The position numbers were made by a program, and so were the translations under genes. A stretch of 17,731 nucleotides of DNA from an uncultured bacterium (GTDB lineage Bacteria > Bdellovibrionota_C > UBA2361 > CAKMMH01): NCBI GenBank assembly GCA_927798255.1, contig CAKMMH010000012.1, positions 1 to 17,731 on the forward strand, in the 5' to 3' direction. Below the pieces are notes generated by a model, which was not told where the DNA came from, searched no databases, and saw nothing but the letters and a program-made list of their open reading frames with translations. Of this stretch, positions 7,051 to 15,137 are shown in pieces (positions within the stretch are counted from its first letter, which is position 1; each line of letters begins with the position of its first letter).

Positions 7051-7605
7051 ATGTTTAGGGATTTAGATATCAAATTAAAAACTTTACCATATGCCATAAT
7101 TGTGTTTTTTTTTTTTTTTTTTTGTATTTTATATATCCAAGTAAATAGAGAGTTTTTTGATGGATTGTGTAAATTCTTTAGTCTTTCTACAGATGATGTC
7201 CAAGGGATAATAGTATTTTCAATTATATTTTTTCTTATTGTTAGACTTGTTTCTAATTCTTTAGTTGTGCCTTATGTATCTCTTAACCAAAGAAGAGAAG
7301 ATTTAACAGTAAATAAAATTAAAGAGGCAAATATACTTCTTGAAGAAGCTAGTGTACTTGAAGATGATTTTTACAAAAAAGCACATGAGGCAAAACGTAG
7401 TGCGATGACTCAAAAAGTTGTTATTTTGACAGAAGCAAGACGAAATGCCGAGGATATAATTTTTCAAACTGAGAATGAAGTTTCTTCTGAAGTTGCAAGC
7501 GCTAAAGAACGCATAGACCTAAGAAGCAAAATTATGCTAAATGAATTAGTTGTAAAGAAGCAAGAATTTTTAGGATTATTAAAAGAAAAAATTCTTAATC
7601 CGTAA
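7051..7605 (+). CDS. atpF': ATP synthase F0 subunit b' with extra N-terminal segment
   Basis: This is a 184-residue b-type stator subunit that would form the peripheral stalk with the b subunit encoded next. The conserved membrane segment is at about 49-70 (VQGIIVFSIIFFLIVRLVSNSLVVPYV). It is followed by a basic QRRE and a long charged helix that forms the right-handed coiled coil. An additional hydrophobic segment at about 14-30 (FFFFFFFCILYIQV) is encoded by a run of 19 T. Typical b' proteins of about 140-160 residues have only one membrane segment, so this N-terminal part is unusual. A shorter product from a TTG near codon 40 would remove it and match the usual length. I see no strong ribosome-binding site at either start. 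It is the first gene of the operon. Confidence 0.8.
   Translation: MFRDLDIKLKTLPYAIIVFFFFFFCILYIQVNREFFDGLCKFFSLSTDDVQGIIVFSIIFFLIVRLVSNSLVVPYVSLNQRREDLTVNKIKEANILLEEASVLEDDFYKKAHEAKRSAMTQKVVILTEARRNAEDIIFQTENEVSSEVASAKERIDLRSKIMLNELVVKKQEFLGLLKEKILNP
7105..7123. repeat. 19-nt homopolymeric T tract inside atpF'
   Basis: This is an uninterrupted run of 19 T within codons of the first ATP synthase gene, encoding consecutive Phe. Runs of this length are prone to replication and transcription slippage. A change of one base would shift the frame for the rest of the gene. Confidence 0.9.
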
Positions 7606-7637
7606 AAAGTGTTATTTAAAATAAAAAGTTTAATTGT

Positions 7638-8186
7638 ATGAGAACTAAGTTAAAAAATTTTATATTTATTTTTTTGTTAATACCAAGTGTAGCGTTTGCT
7701 TCTGAAGGTGAGCATCATGGTATAGATAGCTTGACATGGTATTACATAAATGCAGCTGTTTTTTTCTCATTTCTATTTTATGTTTTAAGAAAACCTTGTA
7801 AGGAAGCTTTCTTAAAAAGACGTGAGGGAATAAAAGCAAATGTTGATGAAGCAAATAAGGTTTATACTGATGCCCTTAATGCTTTAAACAGCGCTAAAGC
7901 AAAGCATGAGCATTTAGAAGAAGAGCTTCAAAAAATTAGTGATGACATTATTACTGAAGCTAAAGAACAAGCTCAGCATATTGTTCAAGTTGCAGAAAGT
8001 AGAGCTTCGTATTTACAGGCTACTGCAAAACAAATGATTGAAGCAGAAGAAAAGAAAGCTTTGAAAAATTTAAGTGCGGAATTTAGCAAGATTTTAGTTC
8101 AAGATACTATTAACGATGTGAAGTCTAGTATCAATGAAGAGTTAGATAGAAAGTTAATAGTAAATGGAGTTGAGAAAATTAATTAG
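7638..8186 (+). CDS. atpF: ATP synthase F0 subunit b
   Basis: This is the 182-residue b subunit of the peripheral stalk. It starts with a cleavable-looking signal sequence (residues 1-22, …PSVAFASEGEHH), then the true anchor helix at about 31-47 (WYYINAAVFFSFLFYVL) and RKPCKEAFLKRREGI. A long alanine-rich charged helix runs to the C-terminus (coiled coil). A signal-like N-terminus before the anchor is known in b subunits of Desulfobacterota and Campylobacterota. The upstream spacer is 32 bp and the ribosome-binding site is weak. Confidence 0.9.
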   Translation: MRTKLKNFIFIFLLIPSVAFASEGEHHGIDSLTWYYINAAVFFSFLFYVLRKPCKEAFLKRREGIKANVDEANKVYTDALNALNSAKAKHEHLEEELQKISDDIITEAKEQAQHIVQVAESRASYLQATAKQMIEAEEKKALKNLSAEFSKILVQDTINDVKSSINEELDRKLIVNGVEKIN

Positions 8187-8228
8187 AAAGGGTTTTTATT
8201 TAGTAATTCTAAAGGGAATAGTTTAAAA

Positions 8229-8783
8229 GTGTCATATTCTAATATAAAAGTTGTGCAAAAATACGCAAAGGTTCTTTTTGATTTATCGTGTCCTGAAAAA
8301 TTAGATTTGAGACATGATGAGCTTTATGAATTTCTTTGTATTTTTGAAAATGTTAAAGGAGTTTTACTAAACCCTGCTGGCATGATTGATGAAAAAAAAG
8401 AAATATTGAACTTAGCATTAGATGAGTTAAAAGTAGGTGCTAATGATGATGAGTTTAAAAATTTTATAAGAGTAATTTTTGATAACAAAAGACTTAGTGT
8501 CTTAAATGATATTTTAGATTGTTATGATGAACTTGTAATGGAGCAAAGAAGCGTTGTTAATTTTGAGCTTACTGTCGCAAGGGAATTGAAAGATTTTGAG
8601 AAATCTGAAATTATTAATAAGTTATCATCTATCGTAAAAAAAGAAATTAGCGTTAAGTGGATTGTTGAACCTGATATAATAGGTGGAATTATCATTAAGT
8701 TTAATGATAAGCTTTTAGATGCTAGTTTAAAAGGTGGAATCGAAAAAATTGCTTCTACAATAAGCGATATTAATTTAAAGTGA
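8229..8783 (+). CDS. atpH: ATP synthase F1 subunit delta
   Basis: This 184-residue delta subunit (OSCP homologue) ties the top of F1 to the peripheral stalk. The N-terminal helical domain begins VQKYAKVLFDLS, the usual A-x-x-Y/A-x-x-hydrophobic-F start. The C-terminal domain ends with IVEPDIIGGIIIKFNDKLLDASLKGGIEKI, the conserved D-x-x-hydrophobic-GG-hydrophobic-hydrophobic-x-hydrophobic block. The start codon is GTG, preceded by AAAGGGA about 11 bp upstream. The position between b and alpha is standard. Confidence 0.93.
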   Translation: MSYSNIKVVQKYAKVLFDLSCPEKLDLRHDELYEFLCIFENVKGVLLNPAGMIDEKKEILNLALDELKVGANDDEFKNFIRVIFDNKRLSVLNDILDCYDELVMEQRSVVNFELTVARELKDFEKSEIINKLSSIVKKEISVKWIVEPDIIGGIIIKFNDKLLDASLKGGIEKIASTISDINLK

Positions 8784-8845
8784 TTATTTTAGTTTAAGGT
8801 TTAGAGTTTTAATAATTTAGTTTATTTTATTAAAGGGTAAGTGTT

Positions 8846-10366
8846 ATGCAGATAACAGCACAGGAAATAGGTAATATTTTAAAAGAAAAAATTGCTAATT
8901 ATTCAAATACGGAAGAGTTAGCTGAAACAGGTGTTGTCCTATCAGTAGGAGACGGAATTTGCAAAGTTTATGGTTTAAGAAATGTTGCAATGGGTGAGCT
9001 TGTTGAGTTTTCAAACTCAGTAAAGGGACTTGCTATTAACCTTGAGCAAGATAGCGTCGGTATTATCTTAATGGGTGAATTAAACTCTGTAAAAGAGGGG
9101 GATATCGTAAAAAGAACTGGTCAAATTGCATCTGTTCCTGTAGGTGATGCGTTAAAAGGACGTGTTGTTGATGCTCTTGGAAATCCAATTGACGGACTTG
9201 GAGAAATCAATACAACAGAGACAAGAAGAATCGAAATTAAAGCCCCTGGTATTGTAAAAAGAAAATCTGTTCACGAACCGCTACAAACAGGTTTAAAAGC
9301 AATTGACTCAATGACTCCAATTGGAAGAGGACAACGTGAGCTTATTATTGGTGATAAAAAGACTGGGAAAACAGCTGTTGCGTTAGATACTATTATAAAT
9401 CAAAAAGGAAAAAATGTAGTTTGTATTTATGTTGCAATTGGACAAAAACGTTCATCAGTTGCTCAAGTTGTGGCAAGCTTAAAAGAGCATGGCGCAATGG
9501 AGCATACAATCGTTGTCGCAGCTACAGCTTCAGAGCCTTCTCCTTATTCGTTCTTTGCTCCTTTTGCAGGTTGCGCAATGGGTGAGTATTTTATGGAGAA
9601 AGGGCAGCATGCTCTTATTGTTTATGATGATTTATCAAAGCATGCAATTGCTTATAGAGCAATTTCTTTACTTTTGAGACGTCCTCCAGGACGTGAAGCG
9701 TTCCCTGGAGATGTATTCTACTTACACTCAAGACTTCTTGAGCGTGCATCAAAACTTAGTGATGCTAGAGGTGCCGGTTCTTTAACAGCACTTCCTATAA
9801 TTGAAACTCAAGAAGGTGATGTGTCAGCTTATATTCCAACAAATGTAATTTCAATTACTGATGGTCAAATATACTTAGAGTCAGATCTATTCAACTCAGG
9901 TATTCGTCCTGCTGTAAACGTAGGTCTTTCAGTATCAAGAGTTGGAGGAGCAGCACAAGTAAAAGGTATGAAGAAAGTTGCGGGAACCTTAAGGCTTGAT
10001 TTGGCGCAATTTAGAGAGAAGCAAGCTTTTGCTCAATTTGGTTCTGATCTTGATGCTGCAACAAAAGCTCAATTAGAACGTGGTCAAAGACTTATTGAGA
10101 TTTTAAAGCAACCTCAATATAAGCCGATGCCAGTTGAGTACCAAATTGTTTCTATTTTTGCAGTAAGTAGTGGTTTTACTGATGATATTTCACTACGTGA
10201 GATAGGACGTTTTGAAAAATCGCTTCATGAGTATCTTGGTGCATCATATAAAGATTTCATGAAAGAGTTTGGTGCAAATCCTGTTATCACAGATGAAACA
10301 AGTGAAAAGCTTAAAGAAATTATTTCAAAATTTGCAAATGATTTTAAAATTGCAAGAGCAAGCTAA
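8846..10366 (+). CDS. atpA: ATP synthase F1 subunit alpha
   Basis: This 506-residue regulatory, non-catalytic nucleotide-binding subunit of F1 forms the alpha3beta3 hexamer. The P-loop is at 169-176 (GDKKTGKT; the usual RQ is KK here). Other conserved blocks are [54 protein letters not shown] and [12 protein letters not shown], with Arg365 as the arginine finger. DLSKHA is like the Campylobacterota form. Length and domain order (beta-barrel, nucleotide-binding, C-terminal helices) are normal. AAAGGG lies 8 bp before the ATG. Confidence 0.98.
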   Translation: MQITAQEIGNILKEKIANYSNTEELAETGVVLSVGDGICKVYGLRNVAMGELVEFSNSVKGLAINLEQDSVGIILMGELNSVKEGDIVKRTGQIASVPVGDALKGRVVDALGNPIDGLGEINTTETRRIEIKAPGIVKRKSVHEPLQTGLKAIDSMTPIGRGQRELIIGDKKTGKTAVALDTIINQKGKNVVCIYVAIGQKRSSVAQVVASLKEHGAMEHTIVVAATASEPSPYSFFAPFAGCAMGEYFMEKGQHALIVYDDLSKHAIAYRAISLLLRRPPGREAFPGDVFYLHSRLLERASKLSDARGAGSLTALPIIETQEGDVSAYIPTNVISITDGQIYLESDLFNSGIRPAVNVGLSVSRVGGAAQVKGMKKVAGTLRLDLAQFREKQAFAQFGSDLDAATKAQLERGQRLIEILKQPQYKPMPVEYQIVSIFAVSSGFTDDISLREIGRFEKSLHEYLGASYKDFMKEFGANPVITDETSEKLKEIISKFANDFKIARAS

Positions 10367-10429
10367 GAAAAATTTTTAGATAATCTTTAAAGGAAAATTA
10401 ATTAAGGGAATTTAAAGGTAAATAAAAAA

Positions 10430-11314
10430 ATGGCAGGTTTAAAAGAAATTAAACGAAGATTAAAATCTGTAAAAAATACAAAGAAGATAACTTATGCTAT
10501 GAAGTTAGTAGCAGCGGCAAAGCTTCAAAAAGTGCAAGAGAAGGTTTTTGCATTGCAGAGATATCAAGAAACTTTGGCTCAAATTTTCACTCAAACTTTG
10601 CAATCATTAGAGGGAAGAGAAGTCGAGCTTAAACTTCTTGAAAAGAGAGATGAGATAAAAAATATTCGTTTAATTATAATTGGTGGTTCACGCGGACTTT
10701 GTGGTGGTTTTAATACTAATTTAAATAAAAAAATTAAAGAAGTGTTAAGTACACTAAAAGAACAGTATCAAGATGCTAATATCGAAACAGAGCTTCTAGG
10801 TAAAAAAGTTTATGAATTTTTTAAAAGAGAAAAAATAGAGCCGAGTGTTGTGTATGAAAATCTTGGGGAAAATATTTCTCTTTGGCCTGTAGATGAAATT
10901 TTAGAAAGTGCAAAGAATGATTTTTTAACTAAGAAAATAGATAAAGTGTATATACTATATACTAAATTTCGTTCGGCATTATCTGTTGTTCCAACACTTG
11001 ATGAGCTTTTACCAATAGATAAGGAAAGTGTGACATCAAAGTTAAAATTTAACCCTGCACTAATTGTATTTGAACCAGCAAAAGAGAAACTATTAGAAGA
11101 TTTACTTCCTAAGTTCTTAAGAATTAAATTTATGCAAACTGCTCTTGATTCAAATGCAAGTGAAAATGGTTCAAGAATGACTGCGATGGATTCTGCTACA
11201 AGTAATGCAAATGATTTAATGGCAAAACTACAACTTAATTATAATAAGCTTAGACAATCGGCAATTACTTCTGAGCTTCTTGATATCATAGGTGGAGCGG
11301 AGGCATTGAAATAG
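10430..11314 (+). CDS. atpG: ATP synthase F1 subunit gamma
   Basis: This is the 294-residue rotor shaft subunit. The N-terminal helix has the family signature MAGLKEIKRRLKSVKNTKKITYAMKLVAAAKL (positions 1-32). The central Rossmann-like part has IIIGGSRGLCGGFNTNLNKK. The C-terminal helix contains MTAMDSATSNANDLM and ends QSAITSELLDIIGGAEALK, both diagnostic. The length is normal. It lies between alpha and beta with gaps of 63 and 53 bp. AAAGGT is about 12 bp upstream of the ATG. Confidence 0.97.
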   Translation: MAGLKEIKRRLKSVKNTKKITYAMKLVAAAKLQKVQEKVFALQRYQETLAQIFTQTLQSLEGREVELKLLEKRDEIKNIRLIIIGGSRGLCGGFNTNLNKKIKEVLSTLKEQYQDANIETELLGKKVYEFFKREKIEPSVVYENLGENISLWPVDEILESAKNDFLTKKIDKVYILYTKFRSALSVVPTLDELLPIDKESVTSKLKFNPALIVFEPAKEKLLEDLLPKFLRIKFMQTALDSNASENGSRMTAMDSATSNANDLMAKLQLNYNKLRQSAITSELLDIIGGAEALK

Positions 11315-11322
11315 ATTTTTAA

Positions 11323-12810
<1,488 letters not shown>

Positions 12811-12820
12811 TTAAAATAAA

Positions 12821-12863
12821 TTAAGTGGAGATTTGAAAAGTAATTTTTTAAATTTCCACTTAA
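12821..12863 (+). promoter_or_regulatory. Stem-loop between atpD and atpC
   Basis: TTAAGTGGAGATTT at 12821-12834 pairs with AAATTTCCACTTAA at 12850-12863. All 14 positions pair in RNA, one of them as G-U, around a 15-nt loop. No T-run follows on the plus strand, so it does not look like a full intrinsic terminator. It would lie between the beta and epsilon cistrons and could act in mRNA processing, stability or partial attenuation. Confidence 0.5.
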
Positions 12864-12902
12864 TAGATGAAATATTTGCAATTTTGTAAAGAGAATTTTT
12901 AT

Positions 12903-13157
12903 ATGCAAGAAAGTATAAATTTAAGAATAATGTCTAGTGATAAGATCGTTGCAAAAAATGATGCTGAGTATGTATTAGTCCCAAATGTTGTTGGCACTTT
13001 AAAGATTCTTCCTAATCATTGTAATTACACCACTATACTTTCTAAAGGAAAAATTGTTTATAAAGAAAATGGGAAAGAAGAAGAAAATTCAATAGATATT
13101 AAAGGTGGTGTATGTTCGTTTATAAATGATAAATTAGAAATTTTAGTTGATTTATAA
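12903..13157 (+). CDS. atpC: ATP synthase F1 subunit epsilon, N-terminal domain only
   Basis: This is an 84-residue epsilon subunit (gamma-binding, connects F1 to the c-ring). It shows the beta-sandwich pattern: INLRIMSSDKIVAKNDAEYVLVPNVVGTLKILPNHC, then TTILSKGKIVYKE and GGVCSFINDKLEILVD. It ends where the sandwich ends; the usual helical C-terminal hairpin of about 45 residues is absent. That hairpin is the inhibitory element in many bacteria, so this enzyme probably lacks epsilon inhibition. I chose the ATG at 12903 over the in-frame ATG at 12867. AAGAGA precedes 12903 at good spacing, and 12867 sits directly against the stem-loop without a ribosome-binding site. Confidence 0.85.
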   Translation: MQESINLRIMSSDKIVAKNDAEYVLVPNVVGTLKILPNHCNYTTILSKGKIVYKENGKEEENSIDIKGGVCSFINDKLEILVDL

Positions 13158-13201
13158 AATATTTTGATTTTTTTAATTTGGAAAAATTCTAGAGAAAAAA
13201 T

Positions 13202-13280
13202 GCTAGGATTTTTTTTACGAGTTTTTTAACCTCTTTTGAGGAACCTTTTTTAATTAACCCATGTTATATAAAATCCTAGC
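13202..13280 (-). terminator. Paired inverted repeat and inner hairpin downstream of atpC and the Cys-rich gene
   Basis: GCTAGGATTTT (13202-13212) and AAAATCCTAGC (13270-13280) are perfect 11-bp arms enclosing 57 nt. Inside is a small hairpin CCTC-TTTT-GAGG followed on the plus strand by AACC and seven T. On the minus strand the outer stem is followed directly by ATTTTTTC, like an intrinsic terminator. It sits between the convergent ATP synthase operon and the 132-aa gene and may terminate both. The long enclosed loop is unusual; a small structured RNA is an alternative. Confidence 0.45.
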
Positions 13281-13336
13281 GTTCAAAGGTCTTACCCCTT
13301 ATTAGAGCAAGACTACATCATGTTTCTAAAAAACCT

Positions 13337-13735
13337 TCATTTTCGGTGGGGTATTACCACGTTAGCGCGAATGAAAAAGATTTCTTTTTTCCCGCTTGGC
13401 GAGCAGATGCCGGTCCAACAAGGAGAATTTGCCTCAACGACAATAAAGGGATGACCTTGACGATCATACGAAATAATGTCGCCTCGTTTGACTTGCACAT
13501 TTCTGACCATTCCGTCTCTTTCAACGCGCCAAGTGTCACCGGACACTTTTGAGTAGATCTTCTTGCACACTACCTTGTATCTATGGTGGATGTAGCTACA
13601 GGTTCGTTTGCAAGGCTCACCGTTTGGTTGTTCGATCACATAGTATCTTTCACGAGGATTGCTATGACACCTCATGATTTGATAACCTGTTGACTGGTAC
13701 ATTATGCACCGCGACAACGGAACTCCATCTTTCAT
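13337..13735 (-). CDS. Cysteine-rich hypothetical protein in a higher-G+C patch
   Basis: This is a 132-residue protein of no family I recognise. It has seven Cys (10, 23, 42, 46, 57, 106, 111), including CKRTC and CWTGIC, and many aromatics and Arg, but no signal peptide or membrane helix. It seems beta-rich. Two segments look like repeats of one module: RCHSNPRERYYVIEQPNG (22-39) and VCKKIYSKVSGDTWRVERDG (56-75). GDIISYDRQGHPF follows at 85-97. An AGGAG lies 7-8 bp before the ATG, and a good promoter and a terminator-like structure bracket it, so it is a real transcription unit. G+C is about 45 % by eye, against about 30 % for neighbours, which suggests transfer. The function is unknown. Confidence 0.7.
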   Translation of the reverse strand: MKDGVPLSRCIMYQSTGYQIMRCHSNPRERYYVIEQPNGEPCKRTCSYIHHRYKVVCKKIYSKVSGDTWRVERDGMVRNVQVKRGDIISYDRQGHPFIVVEANSPCWTGICSPSGKKEIFFIRANVVIPHRK

Positions 13736-13755
13736 TGAAGTACTCCTTTTCTTCT

Positions 13756-13784
13756 ATTCTAGATTTGTTGTGATAAAACAGCAA
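13756..13784 (-). promoter_or_regulatory. Promoter for the Cys-rich gene
   Basis: On the minus strand, TTGCTG (13784-13779) and TAGAAT (13761-13756, 5 of 6 matches) are 17 bp apart. The implied start leaves a leader of about 15-20 nt containing the AGGAG site before the ATG at 13735. Confidence 0.5.
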
Positions 13785-13920
13785 TTTGATGATGCTATCA
13801 TATAATAATTTATTGTGCAATTTGGCTTATAAAAAGAAAATAGCATTATATTACATTTTTAGGGAGATATTGACGTAAAATATAGATGATGAAGAAAATG
13901 CTTCTTACAATAAATTAGAT

Positions 13921-13955
13921 AAAAAAGAACCAAATGTTAGGTGAGCGTTTGGTTC
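13921..13955 (-). terminator. Rho-independent terminator after the frameshifted short gene
   Basis: GAACCAAA at 13955-13948 and TTTGGTTC at 13934-13927 (minus strand) form an 8-bp stem with a 13-nt loop, followed at once by TTTTTT. It lies 20 bp beyond the stop at 13975 of the minus-strand short gene, which supports that stop as the real end of the gene. Confidence 0.7.
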
Positions 13956-13974
13956 AAGATCGCTTTTTTAACCG

Positions 13975-14198
13975 TCAATTTTCTACAAGTCTGTACTTGC
14001 CGTAAAAATCGTTGATTTTAAAGATGTTCCCTTTATTATCAATGCAAATGACATCTTCGGGAAAAATCGATTCTTCGCTAGTTTTGCTGAGAAATTCCAT
14101 CTGCCCGACTCCTTCATATATAAAAAATGTCTGAGGATTCTTGCATACGAAACTATTTTTTCAACGAAACCTGGTCTGAACGTATAGTCGTCAATCAT
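13975..14198 (-). pseudogene. Short gene apparently frameshifted at an A6 run
   Basis: The frame starting at ATG 14198 (GAAAGG upstream) reads MIDDYTFRPGFVEK and then continues into an unlikely C-terminus that stops at 13983. After the A6 run at 14161-14156 (minus strand), the neighbouring frame reads sensibly: NSFVCKNPQTFFIYEGVGQ, then MEFLSKTSEESIFPEDV, ICIDNKGNIFKIN and DFYGKYRLVEN, with a stop at 13975. One extra A would join the two into a protein of about 74 residues. The second frame also has its own ATG at 14100 with AGGAG 8 bp before it, giving a possible separate 41-aa product. EDVICIDNKGNIF resembles GDIISYDRQGHPF of the neighbouring 132-aa protein, so the two may be related. It may be a pseudogene, a slippage-expressed gene or a sequencing error. 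Confidence 0.55.
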
Positions 14199-14348
14199 GA
14201 CTGACACCTTTCTAACTGATTTCTAAATTAACCTTAAATTTCCAACTACCAAAAATAATAATAAAAACGATAATTTCATATTCTAATTCAAAATATTTAC
14301 ATGTAAAATTAAAAATTTCAAAAATAAAATAAATTTATCTTGGCGCTA

Positions 14349-14384
14349 TTTTAAATCATTAACTATCATAGTATAATTTATAAT
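14349..14384 (+). promoter_or_regulatory. Promoter region of gcvH
   Basis: Two perfect TATAAT hexamers lie back to back at 14372-14377 and 14379-14384, some 35-50 bp before the start of gcvH. A weak TTTTAA at 14349 is 17 bp upstream of the first. The -10 elements are strong; the -35 is poor. Confidence 0.45.
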
Positions 14385-14419
14385 GTATGTGACTTTTACA
14401 TAGGAGATAGGTGAATATT

Positions 14420-14800
14420 ATGGATTATCCTCAAGATTTAAAATACACAAAAGAACATCAATGGGTGGCAATTCAAGGTGAAACTGCAATAATTGGCATT
14501 ACTGATTATGCGCAATCTGAGCTAGGTGAAATAGTTTTTATTGAACTTCCCGAATTAAATGCAAACATTAAAAAAGACAGCGTGTTATGTGTTGCAGAAT
14601 CCACTAAAACTGCTTCTGATGTACATGTTCCAATTTCAGGTGATATTATTGAGGTTAACGAGGAATTAGAAGATAATCCTAGCTTGGTTAATAAAGATCC
14701 TTATAAAGAGGGTTGGATAGTAAAAATTAAGAATTTTGATAAAAAAGAATACGATGCCTTAATGAGCGCTAATGATTATCAGGCATATATTGCACATTAA
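14420..14800 (+). CDS. gcvH: Glycine cleavage system H protein (lipoyl carrier)
   Basis: This is a 126-residue lipoylated carrier that shuttles the aminomethyl group between P, T and L proteins. The family pattern is complete: LKYTKEHQWV at the start, IIGITDYAQSELGEIVFIELPE, then AESTKTASDVHVPISGDI, whose Lys (residue 63 here) is the lipoylation site, and VNEELEDNPSLVNKDPYKEGWIVKIK. The usual ESVKAASD is ESTKTASD, a mild variation. The frame also offers GTG at 14411 with AGGAG 4 bp before it. I prefer the ATG at 14420, with AGGTGA 5 bp upstream, but both are plausible. No gcvT or gcvP is nearby. An isolated H protein may also serve lipoate metabolism. Confidence 0.93.
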   Translation: MDYPQDLKYTKEHQWVAIQGETAIIGITDYAQSELGEIVFIELPELNANIKKDSVLCVAESTKTASDVHVPISGDIIEVNEELEDNPSLVNKDPYKEGWIVKIKNFDKKEYDALMSANDYQAYIAH

Positions 14801-14857
14801 AATATATAATAATGACTTATTATTATAAAAATAAGTCATTATTATATATTTTAATGT
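14794..14857. repeat. 28-bp perfect inverted repeat overlapping the gcvH stop
   Basis: The arms 14794-14821 and 14830-14857 are perfectly complementary over 28 bp with an 8-nt loop. The left arm contains the TAA stop of gcvH. It is nearly all A/T, with a central GACTTATT/AATAAGTC. No T-run follows on either side. It probably ends gcvH transcription before the tRNA promoter, but it is far longer than a usual terminator stem and could be a MITE- or REP-like element. Confidence 0.85.
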
Positions 14858-14865
14858 TTCCCCTA

Positions 14866-14896
14866 TTGACTTTTTTTGATGATTTGATAATATACA
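14866..14896 (+). promoter_or_regulatory. Promoter of tRNA-Val
   Basis: TTGACT at 14866-14871 is a near-perfect -35. The -10 is TAATAT (14888, spacer 16) or TATACA (14891, spacer 19). The mature tRNA begins at 14913, so the leader is short. Confidence 0.5.
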
Positions 14897-14912
14897 AAAT
14901 ATGTTCACGGAC

Positions 14913-14988
14913 GGGCGCTTAGCTCAATTGGTAGAGCGTCAGCCTTACAAGCTGAGGGTTATAGGTTCGAGTCCTATAGCGCCCACCA
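14913..14988 (+). tRNA. tRNA-Val (anticodon UAC)
   Basis: This is a complete 76-nt cloverleaf: acceptor GGGCGCT/AGCGCCC, D-stem GCTC/GAGC, anticodon stem TCAGC/GCTGA with loop CTTACAA (anticodon TAC at 14946-14948), and T-stem ATAGG/CCTAT with loop TTCGAGT. It has discriminator A and an encoded CCA end at 14986-14988. It decodes GUA and probably other GUN codons. A dedicated promoter precedes it. I see no obvious terminator just after it. Confidence 0.97.
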
Positions 14989-15137
14989 TTTTTTCTACTG
15001 AATTTTAAATTTCTCGCTTGTTACTTCTTATATTTATTTTGCCTTAAGCTTTATTAAATAAATCGTTTAGTATTTTGTCTCTACTTTTATAATCAAAAAG
15101 TTTGTCTATTCCATTTAGCGCATTAAAAAACGAAGCC

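Noticed and set aside
9489..9677. Secondary open frames inside atpA, atpD and other genes
   Set aside because: They lie in other frames of strongly conserved genes and show no independent start signals.
13870..13942. Plus-strand stretch reading DDEENASYNKLDKKEPNVR in one frame
   Set aside because: It is only about 20 codons, has no start in frame and runs into the terminator hairpin; too short to support a gene.
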